NCBI RefSeq assembly: GCF_000347635.1
Contig: NC_020514.1
Span: forward strand, 4,030,001-4,094,000
Source: Paraglaciecola psychrophila 170
Lineage (GTDB): Bacteria; Pseudomonadota; Gammaproteobacteria; Enterobacterales; Alteromonadaceae
Length of the DNA: 64,000 nucleotides
Direction: 5' to 3'
The notes below the pieces were generated by a model. That model searched no databases. It saw only the letters and a list, made by a program, of their open reading frames with translations, and had not been told where the DNA came from. How positions within the stretch are numbered: position 1 is the stretch's first letter; each line of letters opens with the position of its first letter. The position numbers and the translations under genes were made by a program. Below are positions 37,368 to 46,372 of this stretch, one piece after another.

Positions 37368-38325
37368 AACGCCACTTTATATAATTAAAACCAACAAAAC
37401 TTTTTAATCGTGAATAACCCGAGCCACTGAATACCACTGCAATACTGCCCCAATAAGCTAAAGCTAAAAAGTTGCCGCTTTCTTCAGCCGTTCTGGCTTT
37501 AGTGATTAGGCCTTTAGCAAAATCATTACCCTTGTCTGTTTGTTTAAGCGCCTGGCTGGTTTTTTCATCATAACTGTCTAGGGATTGTGTTTCTCGTTGC
37601 TGATGTAGAGCTTGAATGTAGTGTTTAACTTTGTATTGAAAACCTGACAAGGCACTGGTCATACTGGCATCGTGCAGGCGGTATTCAAGTAACGGCTGAG
37701 GCAAATTAGCGACCTTGAATCCTGCATCTAACACGCGATAAAGAAAGTCGTAATCTTCACTAGACGGAAAATAGCGATAGCCGCCTATAGTATCGTATAC
37801 ACTTCGCTTCATCATCCACGTTGGATGACAAGCAACTGAGCGATAAGCAATAGCTTTTTTTATGGCTTCAGGTTGGGTTAAAAATTGTTTTACGCCCAGT
37901 ATATTACCTGCTTGATCGATATTGGTTATTGCAGTGCCAAGCAAATCCACTTCGGGGTTTTCAGTAAAATAGTGAACTTGTAATTCGAGACGCTGGGGGG
38001 CCGCAATATCATCAGCGTCCATTCGTGCAAAAAATTCTCCAGAGGCGATGGCGAAACCTCGATTAAGCGATCGTGGTAGGCCCATATTTTGTTCATTGAT
38101 TAGCACTTTAAGGCGCTGGTCAGTTTTCCGTTTTTCGTTGAGTAAGGAGATGATTCCTTGATTATTAGGATCATCAACCACCACAATCAATTCACATGCA
38201 TTGAAGGTTTGCTTTAATATTGAGTCTACTGCGGTATCTAACCACTGTAAGGCTTCTTGATAGCAGGCCATCACCACAGAAACGAGTGGTTTGTTAATTT
38301 CAATAGTTACCAACGCCGCCCCCAT
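37357..38325 (-). CDS. GT2-family glycosyltransferase
   Basis: GT-A enzyme of 322 residues: PLVSVVMACYQEALQWLDTA, LIVVVDDPNNQ, GLPRSLNRGFAIA and FFARMDADDIAAPQRLELQ with the DADD metal site, then YFPSSEDYDFLYRVL, containing the SEDYDF motif of rhamnosyl- and galactosyl-type GT2 enzymes. The ATG at 38325 lies 26 bases inside the end of the upstream GT4 gene; no later in-frame ATG precedes the first strand, so the overlap is probably real. The C-terminal 80 residues are helical. Confidence 0.87.
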   Translation of the reverse strand: MGAALVTIEINKPLVSVVMACYQEALQWLDTAVDSILKQTFNACELIVVVDDPNNQGIISLLNEKRKTDQRLKVLINEQNMGLPRSLNRGFAIASGEFFARMDADDIAAPQRLELQVHYFTENPEVDLLGTAITNIDQAGNILGVKQFLTQPEAIKKAIAYRSVACHPTWMMKRSVYDTIGGYRYFPSSEDYDFLYRVLDAGFKVANLPQPLLEYRLHDASMTSALSGFQYKVKHYIQALHQQRETQSLDSYDEKTSQALKQTDKGNDFAKGLITKARTAEESGNFLALAYWGSIAVVFSGSGYSRLKSFVGFNYIKWRYEK

Positions 38326-39559
38326 TTAAAAAGGGTAGGATTAGAAACTCAGCATGCTGATGGATCATATTGTCCCAAAGATAAACCATTCCAGCGGCTT
38401 TTGCCTTCTGCGAAATGTCTTGCCTCTGTTGTATCGGCATATTAGCAACACGTTCAATTATGCTGACTAAGGCATCAGCACATTTAGCCTTAAACATCAA
38501 TGCAGTTTCGCCATCGTCTATAATATCAGGAGCGCCTGATTCATCGGATGCACAACAAAGGGCACCTGCAGACATAGCTTCCAATAGACTTACAGGCAAG
38601 CCCTCAGCATCACCGTCAGCAGTTACAATAGAAGGGAGAACAAATAGGTCGGTTTGTTGGATGAATCGAAACTTGTCTTCACCATTAACAAACCCCTGAA
38701 AATTAATTTGCTCTGTAACATCCAATTTAGCCGCTTCTTGTTTGATTGCAGGAAGTAAAGGGCCGTCGCCTAACAGATCAAGTGTTACTGCAATTCCCCT
38801 CTGTTTGGCTATTGCCATAGCATGCAACAAATAGGTCACACCTTTTTTCTCAGCTAAGCGGCCCACAAAAAGCAGTTTAAGCGGGCCATTAATGGTCACA
38901 TTTTGCCCTTGTGGTGATAATTTTGGAAGTTGTAAGTCGACCCCCATTGGCAAGACTTTGCTTTTAGCTGCGAGTACTTTTTGCTGTTCATTGTGAAAAA
39001 AATCCAATGCTTGATTCTGTCCACGGCTTCCCGCAAAAGAGATGGCTTTAAAACTAGGAAGTATTTTTTTAACTAAATATGGGCCTAACCAAGGAATTTT
39101 TTTCAGAATAATTATGTCCGCAGCATGGGATGTCAGCGTATGAGGAATATTATTATCACTTGCCACCTTATTACACATTATTCCCTGTGGCGTAAACCAA
39201 TGAGAATAAATTAAATCAAAATCATAAGCTTTAACAAGCTTTCTGGTTGCCAGGTAACACGACAACAACAGAAAAGGCACTTGTAACAATCTTAGTGGCT
39301 TTTCTTTTATATTCGGCCAAATCGCGGGGTAAACTAAGCTTTGGGCAGATTCTGGTTTAAAATAAGCATAGCGGTGAATATGTACATATTCCCAAACCTC
39401 ATATTTACTTGACTCAGGGGCGTGGGGAACCAAAACATGAACATCAAGTCGCGGGTAATGCTTTTTAAGATACCGAGCTTGTTGCCAAACAAAATCCACC
39501 ATCCCATCACTTTTAAAGCGAGGAAATGTCGACGCGCAAATCAATACTCGATTAGTCAT
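38300..39559 (-). CDS. GT4-family glycosyltransferase
   Basis: GT-B enzyme of 419 residues. The N-terminal region has VLICASTFPRFKSDGMVDFV and DLIYSHWFTPQGIM, and the C-terminal region has KLLFVGRLAEKKGVTYLLHA and the donor-binding block DAEGLPVSLLEAMSAGALC with both glutamates. Full length for family GT4. It follows the GT2 at 39.6-40.6 kb by 42 bases and overlaps the next GT2 by 26 bases. Function: addition of one alpha-linked sugar to the repeat unit; donor unknown. Confidence 0.88.
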   Translation of the reverse strand: MTNRVLICASTFPRFKSDGMVDFVWQQARYLKKHYPRLDVHVLVPHAPESSKYEVWEYVHIHRYAYFKPESAQSLVYPAIWPNIKEKPLRLLQVPFLLLSCYLATRKLVKAYDFDLIYSHWFTPQGIMCNKVASDNNIPHTLTSHAADIIILKKIPWLGPYLVKKILPSFKAISFAGSRGQNQALDFFHNEQQKVLAAKSKVLPMGVDLQLPKLSPQGQNVTINGPLKLLFVGRLAEKKGVTYLLHAMAIAKQRGIAVTLDLLGDGPLLPAIKQEAAKLDVTEQINFQGFVNGEDKFRFIQQTDLFVLPSIVTADGDAEGLPVSLLEAMSAGALCCASDESGAPDIIDDGETALMFKAKCADALVSIIERVANMPIQQRQDISQKAKAAGMVYLWDNMIHQHAEFLILPFLNGGGVGNY

Positions 39560-39601
39560 ACTTTATTGAATCCTCAAACAATCTTGCAATCCAGAAACAA
39601 T

Positions 39602-40564
39602 TTACTTTTTACGTTGCTGATCCTGCATTTGCAGTTCTATACGTCTTACTTTTTCTAGGGTCTGTTCAATTAATTGGCGATTGAAGTTCATTAAGTCGGC
39701 TAGTAAAGCGATAAGAAACGAAATAAAACCCAGAATAGTAAATACCCCTCCAAGAACTAGAGACTGCAGGTGCCCTTCTCCATCGCCGGTGAAGTAAAAA
39801 TATAAGAAGCGGAGTATAGGTATGGCGCCTAATATAGATAAAGTTAAGCCGATAAAAAAGAAAACCTTAAGAGGCTGATACATCGCATACATGCGAACAA
39901 TGGTGGTGAGCTGTCGTTCGATGAACTTTGGAATACTACTAAAAAGGCGTGATTCCCGAGTTTTTTCGTTAGTCTCAACCGGCACTGAGGTGACGGCCAT
40001 ATGTTTTTTGCCAGCCTGTATTAAGGCTTCAATCGTGTAGCTAAAAGGGGAGACAATGTTTAATTGTAATGCTGCATCACGGCTATAGGCTCTAAAGCCA
40101 CTCACTGCATCGGGAACTTGAACACCAGACAGCGTTTTAACCACATAACTACCTAAACGTTGCAAAAACTTTTTGAACGGTGAAAAGTGCGCCACTTTGG
40201 CAGTATTTCTGTCCCCCACTACCACATCAGCTTTGCCATCTAATATGGGTTGGATTAGTTTAGGAATGTCCCATCCAGCATATTGATTATCACCATCTGT
40301 ATTAACAATAATATCCGCACCTAACTTTAAACATTCATTTAAACCGGTTCTGAACGTCCGTGCTAGACCTCTATTATTTTTGTTAATAACGATGTGGTGC
40401 ACACCTAACGCTTTTGCTACTTCGATGGTTTTGTCGGTAGAGCCGTCATCAATGATCAAAATTTCAACCACATCTACCCCTTCGATTTGTTTGGGAATGT
40501 CGTTGAAAGTGGCTGGTAAAGTCTCTTCTTCATTAAAACAGGGGATTTGGACAATTAACTTCAT
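39602..40564 (-). CDS. DPM1/GtrB-like GT2 glycosyltransferase with C-terminal membrane helices
   Basis: GT-A enzyme of 320 residues. LIVQIPCFNEEETLPATF, LIIDDGSTDKTIEVA and NNRGLARTFRTGL precede DIIVNTDGDNQY, the DxD-type site of dolichyl/undecaprenyl-phosphate glycosyltransferases. Two C-terminal hydrophobic segments near residues 235-290 anchor it. Relatives make polyprenyl-phosphate-linked sugars used by GT-C enzymes, so it could supply the GT-C-like protein at 25.9-27.5 kb; that pairing is only a suggestion. It is the first gene of the five-GT minus-strand operon. Confidence 0.85.
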   Translation of the reverse strand: MKLIVQIPCFNEEETLPATFNDIPKQIEGVDVVEILIIDDGSTDKTIEVAKALGVHHIVINKNNRGLARTFRTGLNECLKLGADIIVNTDGDNQYAGWDIPKLIQPILDGKADVVVGDRNTAKVAHFSPFKKFLQRLGSYVVKTLSGVQVPDAVSGFRAYSRDAALQLNIVSPFSYTIEALIQAGKKHMAVTSVPVETNEKTRESRLFSSIPKFIERQLTTIVRMYAMYQPLKVFFFIGLTLSILGAIPILRFLYFYFTGDGEGHLQSLVLGGVFTILGFISFLIALLADLMNFNRQLIEQTLEKVRRIELQMQDQQRKK

Positions 40565-40618
40565 TGGGATATGTTAACTCGCTCAGTCAATAAAATTTTT
40601 AATTTAAGTGTAAGGTTA

Positions 40619-40649
40619 TTAACGACTAAAATGCTTGTTAGTCTATAAT
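40619..40649 (+). promoter_or_regulatory. Candidate sigma-70-like promoter for the XrtA-type GT4 gene
   Basis: The 162-base divergent region contains an exact TATAAT at 40644-40649, about 78 bases before the GT4 start. The best -35 candidate, TTAACG at 40619, is 19 bases away and is a poor match, so only the -10 box is good evidence. Confidence 0.3.
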
Positions 40650-40726
40650 CACAAGTATTGCATTGATAACCTTAAAGTTCTAGAGTTTGTCGTTGTGATA
40701 ATTGTTATTGGGTAAGCTCTTCCTTA

Positions 40727-41941
40727 ATGAAAATTTTGTTTATTTCTCACCGCGTACCTTTCCCCCCAAATAAAGGTGAAAAAATCCGCACTTTTCACCA
40801 ACTTAAACATCTGAAGGAACTTGGTCACCATATTCATCTATTTTCGCCATACGAAGATAAAACAGAGTTAGCGCATTTTAATCAGCTTCGAGAAACCTGG
40901 TGCGCATCCGTTGAAGCGAGGGCCCTTAAACCTAAAGCCATGCGTTTGGTAACGGGGTTAGTCAAAGGTCAACCCATGAGTGTGGCCAACTTTTATGATA
41001 AAACGCTGCAACAAAAATTTGATCAGTTTTTATCTGAAAATACTGTGGATGCAATCATATGCAGCGCCTCTTCGGTGGCTGAATATATTTTTAAAAGTAC
41101 GGCTCTACCCACCTTAGATAAAAAGCCTTTGCTAATCATGGACTTTATGGATGTGGACTCTGACAAGTGGGGGCAATACCAGAAAAGTAGCTCATTTCCT
41201 ATGAGTATGGTGTACGCCAGAGAACAACGACTTTTAGCCAAATACGAAAAACAAATAGTCAATCAGTTTGATGCTAGTTACTTGATTGCACAGGCCGAAG
41301 TCACACTGTTTAATCAAAAAGTGATGCAAAACGATAAAGTCCACGTGATGGGAAATGGACTCGACACTTCGGTGTTTTATCCACCTAAAATAAAACAGCC
41401 AAACCCTGCGCCGGTGTTTCTGTTTACCGGGGTCATGGATTACAAGCCCAATGAAGATGCGGTTATTTGGTTTGTAAACACGTGCTGGCCGTCAATCATT
41501 ACCCAGCATCCTAACGCTAAGTTTGTCATCGCGGGCATGAACCCCAGCACTGACATCAACCAGCTTGCAAATGTTAACAGCATTGAAGTCACCGGTTTTG
41601 TAGACGACATACTGCCCTACTACCATCAGGCTGATATTTTTGTTGCGCCTTTCAGATTGGCTCGTGGTGTGCAAAATAAAGTATTACAGGCTTTTGCATG
41701 CGCATTGCCTGTTATATCAACCCCAATGGGAGCAGAAGGGATTTTGTGCCAAGCAAACCAGAATATATTGATAGCCTCAAACGGTGAGGAATTTATTGCT
41801 CAGGCAAATCAATTAATCGCTCAGCCCGCACTTGCCCAATCCATAGGCCAAAGCGCACTACAAATTATTAAGCAACACTATTCCTGGCAGGGTCAGTTGC
41901 AGCCATTGGTTAACTTGCTTGGCTCAGAGGATAAGCAATGA
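40727..41941 (+). CDS. GT4 glycosyltransferase of the XrtA/EpsH type (TIGR03087-like)
   Basis: GT-B enzyme of 404 residues. The N terminus, ILFISHRVPFPPNKGEKIRT, is nearly diagnostic of the exosortase-A associated sugar transferase family (TIGR03087 by recall). The donor domain has FLFTGVMDYKPNEDAV, and the region near residue 305 reads APFRLARGVQNKVLQAFACA, where this family has arginines in place of the more common glutamate pair. Its stop overlaps the ATG of the hexapeptide acyltransferase. As a core XrtA enzyme separated from the other core genes by about 5 kb, it shows that accessory genes have been inserted within the ancestral cluster. Confidence 0.88.
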   Translation: MKILFISHRVPFPPNKGEKIRTFHQLKHLKELGHHIHLFSPYEDKTELAHFNQLRETWCASVEARALKPKAMRLVTGLVKGQPMSVANFYDKTLQQKFDQFLSENTVDAIICSASSVAEYIFKSTALPTLDKKPLLIMDFMDVDSDKWGQYQKSSSFPMSMVYAREQRLLAKYEKQIVNQFDASYLIAQAEVTLFNQKVMQNDKVHVMGNGLDTSVFYPPKIKQPNPAPVFLFTGVMDYKPNEDAVIWFVNTCWPSIITQHPNAKFVIAGMNPSTDINQLANVNSIEVTGFVDDILPYYHQADIFVAPFRLARGVQNKVLQAFACALPVISTPMGAEGILCQANQNILIASNGEEFIAQANQLIAQPALAQSIGQSALQIIKQHYSWQGQLQPLVNLLGSEDKQ

Positions 41942-42522
41942 AAGCAGTCATAAAACAGATACTCTTTATGGTGTGCGCGCTGCTTATGACCCCCATTACT
42001 TTGCTGTATTTTGTGTTTTCTTCGATATTAAAAAAAGACGCGGTGTTAACCAGTTATAGTCAGTTATTAAGCTTAATGCCGGGTAAGTTAGGTGTCTATT
42101 TAAGGGCTGGGTTTTACCGATTTGTTTTTACTCATTGTAGCCCTGATGCCGTTATTTCTTTTATGGTGCTGTTTTCACAAACAGACACTGAAATTGCTGA
42201 GGGGGTTTACCTTGGCGCCCAATGTAATATTGGCCGCAGTAGTATAGGTAAAAACACCTTGCTAGGCAGTGGTGTGCATGTCATGAGTGGTAAAGGTCAA
42301 CATAACTTTGACGATCTTGAGATACCGATAAAAGACCAAGGTGGGGTACTTGAAAAAATAACCATTGGTGAAAATTGCTGGGTAGGTAATGGTGCAATGA
42401 TCATGGCAAACATTGGTGATGGTTGTATTGTAGGTGCCGGCTCAGTGGTGATTCATGATATGCCTGCCCATTCTATTGCTGCGGGTAATCCGGCAAAAGT
42501 GATCAAAAATAGGTTGGACTAA
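41938..42522 (+). CDS. Left-handed beta-helix (hexapeptide) acyltransferase with N-terminal membrane segment
   Basis: Protein of 194 residues. A hydrophobic helix at about residues 8-30 is followed by hexapeptide-repeat strands, for example VYLGAQCNIGRSSIGKNTLL and ITIGENCWVGNGAMIMANIG, ending with the common GNPAKVIKNRL cap. Such enzymes are O- or N-acetyltransferases using acetyl-CoA and work as trimers. The position directly behind the XrtA-type GT4, with a four-base overlap, suggests that it acetylates the same repeat unit. The His in the KGQHNFDD loop may be catalytic. Confidence 0.85.
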   Translation: MKAVIKQILFMVCALLMTPITLLYFVFSSILKKDAVLTSYSQLLSLMPGKLGVYLRAGFYRFVFTHCSPDAVISFMVLFSQTDTEIAEGVYLGAQCNIGRSSIGKNTLLGSGVHVMSGKGQHNFDDLEIPIKDQGGVLEKITIGENCWVGNGAMIMANIGDGCIVGAGSVVIHDMPAHSIAAGNPAKVIKNRLD

Positions 42523-42525
42523 TTT

Positions 42526-43585
42526 ATGAATAAACATCTGAATAAACAACTGAATAAACATCTTAAGACGTTATTTGGCGTCATTCTAATTTATTGTGCC
42601 TTTACGGGTTTAATCGCAGCGGCCCCTGCTTTGCAGACTATTAATGTCAACAATGCAGCGCAACTTTCCAAGGCAGTGCACCAAGCCAACCGTTCAAAAG
42701 GGGCCACTAGTATTGTACTGGCAGATGGCCGTTATAATATTACCCAAAGGCTGAGTTTTACGGGTTCACATATCAACTTAACATCACTGTCGGGTGATCC
42801 CACTTTAGTTATCCTGTCAGGCCAAGGCATGAAAAAAGGACCCTCGAGCAGAAATATTAATTGATGTTAGTGGCTCAAATATCAGTTTGTCGGGTTTTAC
42901 TTTAGAACAATCTGCTAACCATCTTATTCAGGTGCGGGCCGAGACAAATGCTGATAATTTTTCGTTAGATAATTGCGTTTTACGAGACTCTTATGAGCAA
43001 TTACTAAAAGTATCGTCTTCTTCGAAAGATGATTTATTTTCAGACAATGGCAGTATCAAAAACTGTCTATTCGAGTACACCGCTGGCATTGGACCACAAT
43101 TCTATATCGGCGGTATAGACGCCCATAGATCACGAAATTGGATAATTGAAGGAAACACATTTAAAAATATCGCTAGTCCATCTAAACATGTAGCTGAACA
43201 TGCCATTCATTTTTGGCGCAGAAGTGCCAATATCACTGTGATTAATAATACTATTGAAGATTGTGATCGGGGTATAGGCTTCGGCCTGGGAAATGACCTA
43301 AACAACCATACCGATGGGGGTTTAATAGCTTACAATTTCATCCGTAGCACAAATCAGTCACACCCGTATGCCGATGCGGGTATCATATTAGAAGCTAGTC
43401 CAAATGTTAAAATTATTAATGATCAGGTTTATATTGAAACCAGCTACCCAAACGCAATTGAATACCGTTTTACTGGCACTAAAAATGTGCTAATTCAAAA
43501 TAATATTACAAATAAGTCTATTCGCTCAAAAGATGGCGGTCAGGCAGAGTTATCAGGGAATCAACGCGCAAATGTATCTAGCTAA
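42526..43585 (+). pseudogene. Right-handed parallel beta-helix protein, interrupted by a frameshift
   Basis: The first frame (42526-42864) encodes a start region with three 12-base repeats giving NKHL-NKQL-NKHL, a hydrophobic signal segment TLFGVILIYCAFTGLIAA, and beta-helix rungs. Deleting one A in the A6 run at 42832-42837 continues the frame as DPRAEILIDVSGSNISLSG and into the second frame to TAA at 43583-43585, with clear helix turns such as NWIIEGNTFKNI and ITVINNTIEDCDRGIGFGLG. The whole would be about 350 residues and secreted. Proteins of this fold in polysaccharide loci are lyases, epimerases or hydrolases that trim the polymer; no catalytic residues can be assigned. It could be intact in the organism if the extra A is a read error. 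Confidence 0.75.
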
Positions 43586-43607
43586 GTAAAACACAATGTA
43601 AAATATT

Positions 43608-45062
43608 TTATACATTGCCTTTAACTTTACTATACTCTGCCAATATGTTGTTGATACTAGTCCCCATTAAATGTGGTGACAAGATAACTAGCATAGTGGC
43701 GTAAACACCGCAAAATAATACTCCTGATAATAAAAACAGCGTAATTTGGCCTAGTTCAACTTGCTTAGTCAACCAATCTGTTATGGTTAACGCCATACCT
43801 GACATGGCAGCGGATAGAAGCAAAGCCCCAGCAATCTGCATACACTTCAGTGGCACAATAAGATGCAAAGCGATGCCTATCAATAAGGTTGAAGCCAGCC
43901 CAATTGAGACACGCAACCACAACATATTATTCAAATCATCATACATCTGTAAATAGGTCAATAACGTGCCCACAATCACCAGCAAACTGACAATATCAAA
44001 AATAAAAATGGCTTTGACTTTACCCATTGCGGTTAAGGCACTTTCGATCACCAGTAAAAAGCAGTAGTAAAAAAACAATAACGACATGACCCCAAGAATT
44101 TCACCTGCTATTACCCACTGGGCACCAAGCAATACGTCAATAATCAGTGCCGGATAAAATGCGATATAAGTGGTGATTGGCACCACAATAAAAGACACGA
44201 TGCACAACACTTTACTGACTCTTTGCCCTAGTTTGATAGGGTTGTTTTTATGATCTTTAAAGTCGGCTAAAAGCGGTTCTATGGCAGGCCCTAGTATGTT
44301 GTATCCTGGCAACATAGCCACATCTCGGGCCATATGGTAGTTACCTAACTGTGCAGTACTAAAAAATTTGGCAACCAACACAGTATCAATCTGCGAACGT
44401 AAATAACCTACAATACTTTTACCTAAAAGCCATTTAGAAAATAGCCACTGCTCACTCACTTTCAGCAAACTAAATACGGGTCGAAATGGCTGGATTTTAT
44501 AGGCACCTAAGGTAAAAACGACTGCCCCTACAATATCGGCGATCACAAAAGCCCAATAACTTTGCCAGTTAAATGCCACAAAAATAACCGTTACAAAGCT
44601 GGCTATTCGTTGCACTAAAGACAAGTAAAAAACTTTTTTGTAATCTAAGTTTCTTTTTAATAGCAGCAGGCCAGGGTTTTTAAGTGCATTAATAATCAGC
44701 GTGATGGATGCCACTTGTATGGCAAAACTAAGATGAACCTGCTCAAAAAATTCAGCAATTAAGGGGGCGATTGACATCAATAACACACACATTAACGACT
44801 TTAATACTATGTCTAAGGTCCAAGCGGTATTCAAATCACCATCAAACACTTCAGATTTTTGCACTATGTACTGCTCTGATCCTGTGTGCGACAAGATATC
44901 AAATAGGTGTAATACAATCGCAATAATGGCGATCATCGCAAAATCGGTTGGTGTGAGTATGCGCGCTAGAATAAGCGTACTGACCAGCCCAATAAGGCGA
45001 CCTATAAATTTAGCACCACTTGAAAAAGCAGCGCTGGCGAATAATCCTTTTGCAGCTATCAC
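43608..45062 (-). CDS. Wzx-type oligosaccharide flippase (MOP superfamily), copy 3
   Basis: Membrane protein of 484 residues, paralogue of the 13.1-14.6 kb flippase: LVSTLILARILTPTDFAMIA, SHTGSEQYIVQKSEVFDGDL and NTAWTLDIVLKS match the other copy position by position. A dozen or more hydrophobic helices follow. It overlaps the end of the GT4 gene upstream by four bases. Having two sister flippases and a more distant third suggests that the locus handles more than one repeat unit, or that one is a recent duplicate kept for another glycan. Confidence 0.9.
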   Translation of the reverse strand: MIAAKGLFASAAFSSGAKFIGRLIGLVSTLILARILTPTDFAMIAIIAIVLHLFDILSHTGSEQYIVQKSEVFDGDLNTAWTLDIVLKSLMCVLLMSIAPLIAEFFEQVHLSFAIQVASITLIINALKNPGLLLLKRNLDYKKVFYLSLVQRIASFVTVIFVAFNWQSYWAFVIADIVGAVVFTLGAYKIQPFRPVFSLLKVSEQWLFSKWLLGKSIVGYLRSQIDTVLVAKFFSTAQLGNYHMARDVAMLPGYNILGPAIEPLLADFKDHKNNPIKLGQRVSKVLCIVSFIVVPITTYIAFYPALIIDVLLGAQWVIAGEILGVMSLLFFYYCFLLVIESALTAMGKVKAIFIFDIVSLLVIVGTLLTYLQMYDDLNNMLWLRVSIGLASTLLIGIALHLIVPLKCMQIAGALLLSAAMSGMALTITDWLTKQVELGQITLFLLSGVLFCGVYATMLVILSPHLMGTSINNILAEYSKVKGNV

Positions 45063-46213
45063 TGGTTAAACAGCAGGCTGGCCTTTTGCACATGTGCCTG
45101 CCAATCCAGTTCTGACTCAACATGTTTACGACCCACCTTACCCATTTCGGTACTGCCCGCTGGGTCTGATAATAACGTTGCGACGGTTTTAGCTATTAAT
45201 TTTTCATCAGTACAGTCAATTACAAAGCCGCTTTGGTTGAGAAGCATGGTTTCTTTGGTGCCGCCAGAGTCACCGGCTATCACCGGTTTACCGCAAGCCT
45301 GCGCTTCTACCAGCACCATGCCAAAGCCTTCAATATCATTACCAATAGTGCGGTTAGGCAAAATAAAAATATCACTTTGCTGGTAACATTTGATCATCTG
45401 CGCATCTGACACGTCAGTCAAAAATTGCACATGGTCGTTAAGATTTAACTCTGCGGTTAAAGCCTTTAGGCTTTCAAGGCACTCGCCGCGTCCAATAACC
45501 GCATACAGTATTTCTGGAAACTGGTGTTTTAGTAAAGCCGTAGCAAGGAGCATCATATCTTGCCCTTTGCGCTCTTGAAGTCTTCCTACAGTGATAATGA
45601 CCTTACGATCTTGCCATGCCATATGCTGTTTAAACGCCTCATCAGATACTGCTGGCACAAACAACGATGCATCCACTCCAGGATGTAAAATCTGTATCTT
45701 GTCATCACCGGCATAATTGAGTCGTTTCACAATATTGGCGCTGTTATGGCTGTTACAAATAAGCAGATCTGCGTGTTTACATACCTGCTTAACCATAAGG
45801 TTGTGCTCACCACTAGTGGCAGCGGTTTCGACATCTTCTCCATGTACGTAACACAAGTAAGGTGTGCCTGTAATCAACTTAAGTAGCCAAGCAGTCACGC
45901 CTTCATGGATGACTCGCCCGCAGTGAATATGGGTAATCTGATGCTGCTTGATAATTTTTCTAATTTGCCAAAATACCCGCCAGTAAAACTTAAGGCCACT
46001 GAAACTTTTGAACCCCCATTCTGTGGATTTAAGTGGCATGCGTAGAATATTCAGTTGGTGAGTTTTATCAAACTCTGCTGCGCCTTGTATATCGTCAGCC
46101 AAAATCAGGTATTGTTCTTTGGGTAATCGCGAATATAGTTCCCAGAACCAGCGACCACTTCCCCCAGATATAGGTGGAAAGTTTTCAGTTAGCACTAACA
46201 CTTTTTTATTCAT
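45059..46213 (-). CDS. GT4-family glycosyltransferase (PimB-like)
   Basis: GT-B enzyme of 384 residues: VLVLTENFPPISGGSGRWFW, IIKQHQITHIHCGRVIHEG, and in the donor domain VIITVGRLQERKGQDMM and EGFGMVLVEAQACGKPVI with the E-x7-E spacing, then GDSGGTKETML. These blocks are those of PimB-like mannosyl- or glycosyltransferases. It is coupled to the flippase behind it by a four-base overlap, and 159 bases separate it from the FkbM gene upstream. Confidence 0.88.
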   Translation of the reverse strand: MNKKVLVLTENFPPISGGSGRWFWELYSRLPKEQYLILADDIQGAAEFDKTHQLNILRMPLKSTEWGFKSFSGLKFYWRVFWQIRKIIKQHQITHIHCGRVIHEGVTAWLLKLITGTPYLCYVHGEDVETAATSGEHNLMVKQVCKHADLLICNSHNSANIVKRLNYAGDDKIQILHPGVDASLFVPAVSDEAFKQHMAWQDRKVIITVGRLQERKGQDMMLLATALLKHQFPEILYAVIGRGECLESLKALTAELNLNDHVQFLTDVSDAQMIKCYQQSDIFILPNRTIGNDIEGFGMVLVEAQACGKPVIAGDSGGTKETMLLNQSGFVIDCTDEKLIAKTVATLLSDPAGSTEMGKVGRKHVESELDWQAHVQKASLLFNQ

Positions 46214-46372
46214 TGTTTACCAAACGTCCTTATCACTACAGAATATTGTTGAACAGGTGATTAGTTACCTGTGTGGAATGCAGTATCTATAACAGATGCC
46301 TTATCTAAACGGGAAGTAGTTCTAAAAGTGAAGTACTACTCAAAAGCCATGCAAAATTTTTTAAATACGATG

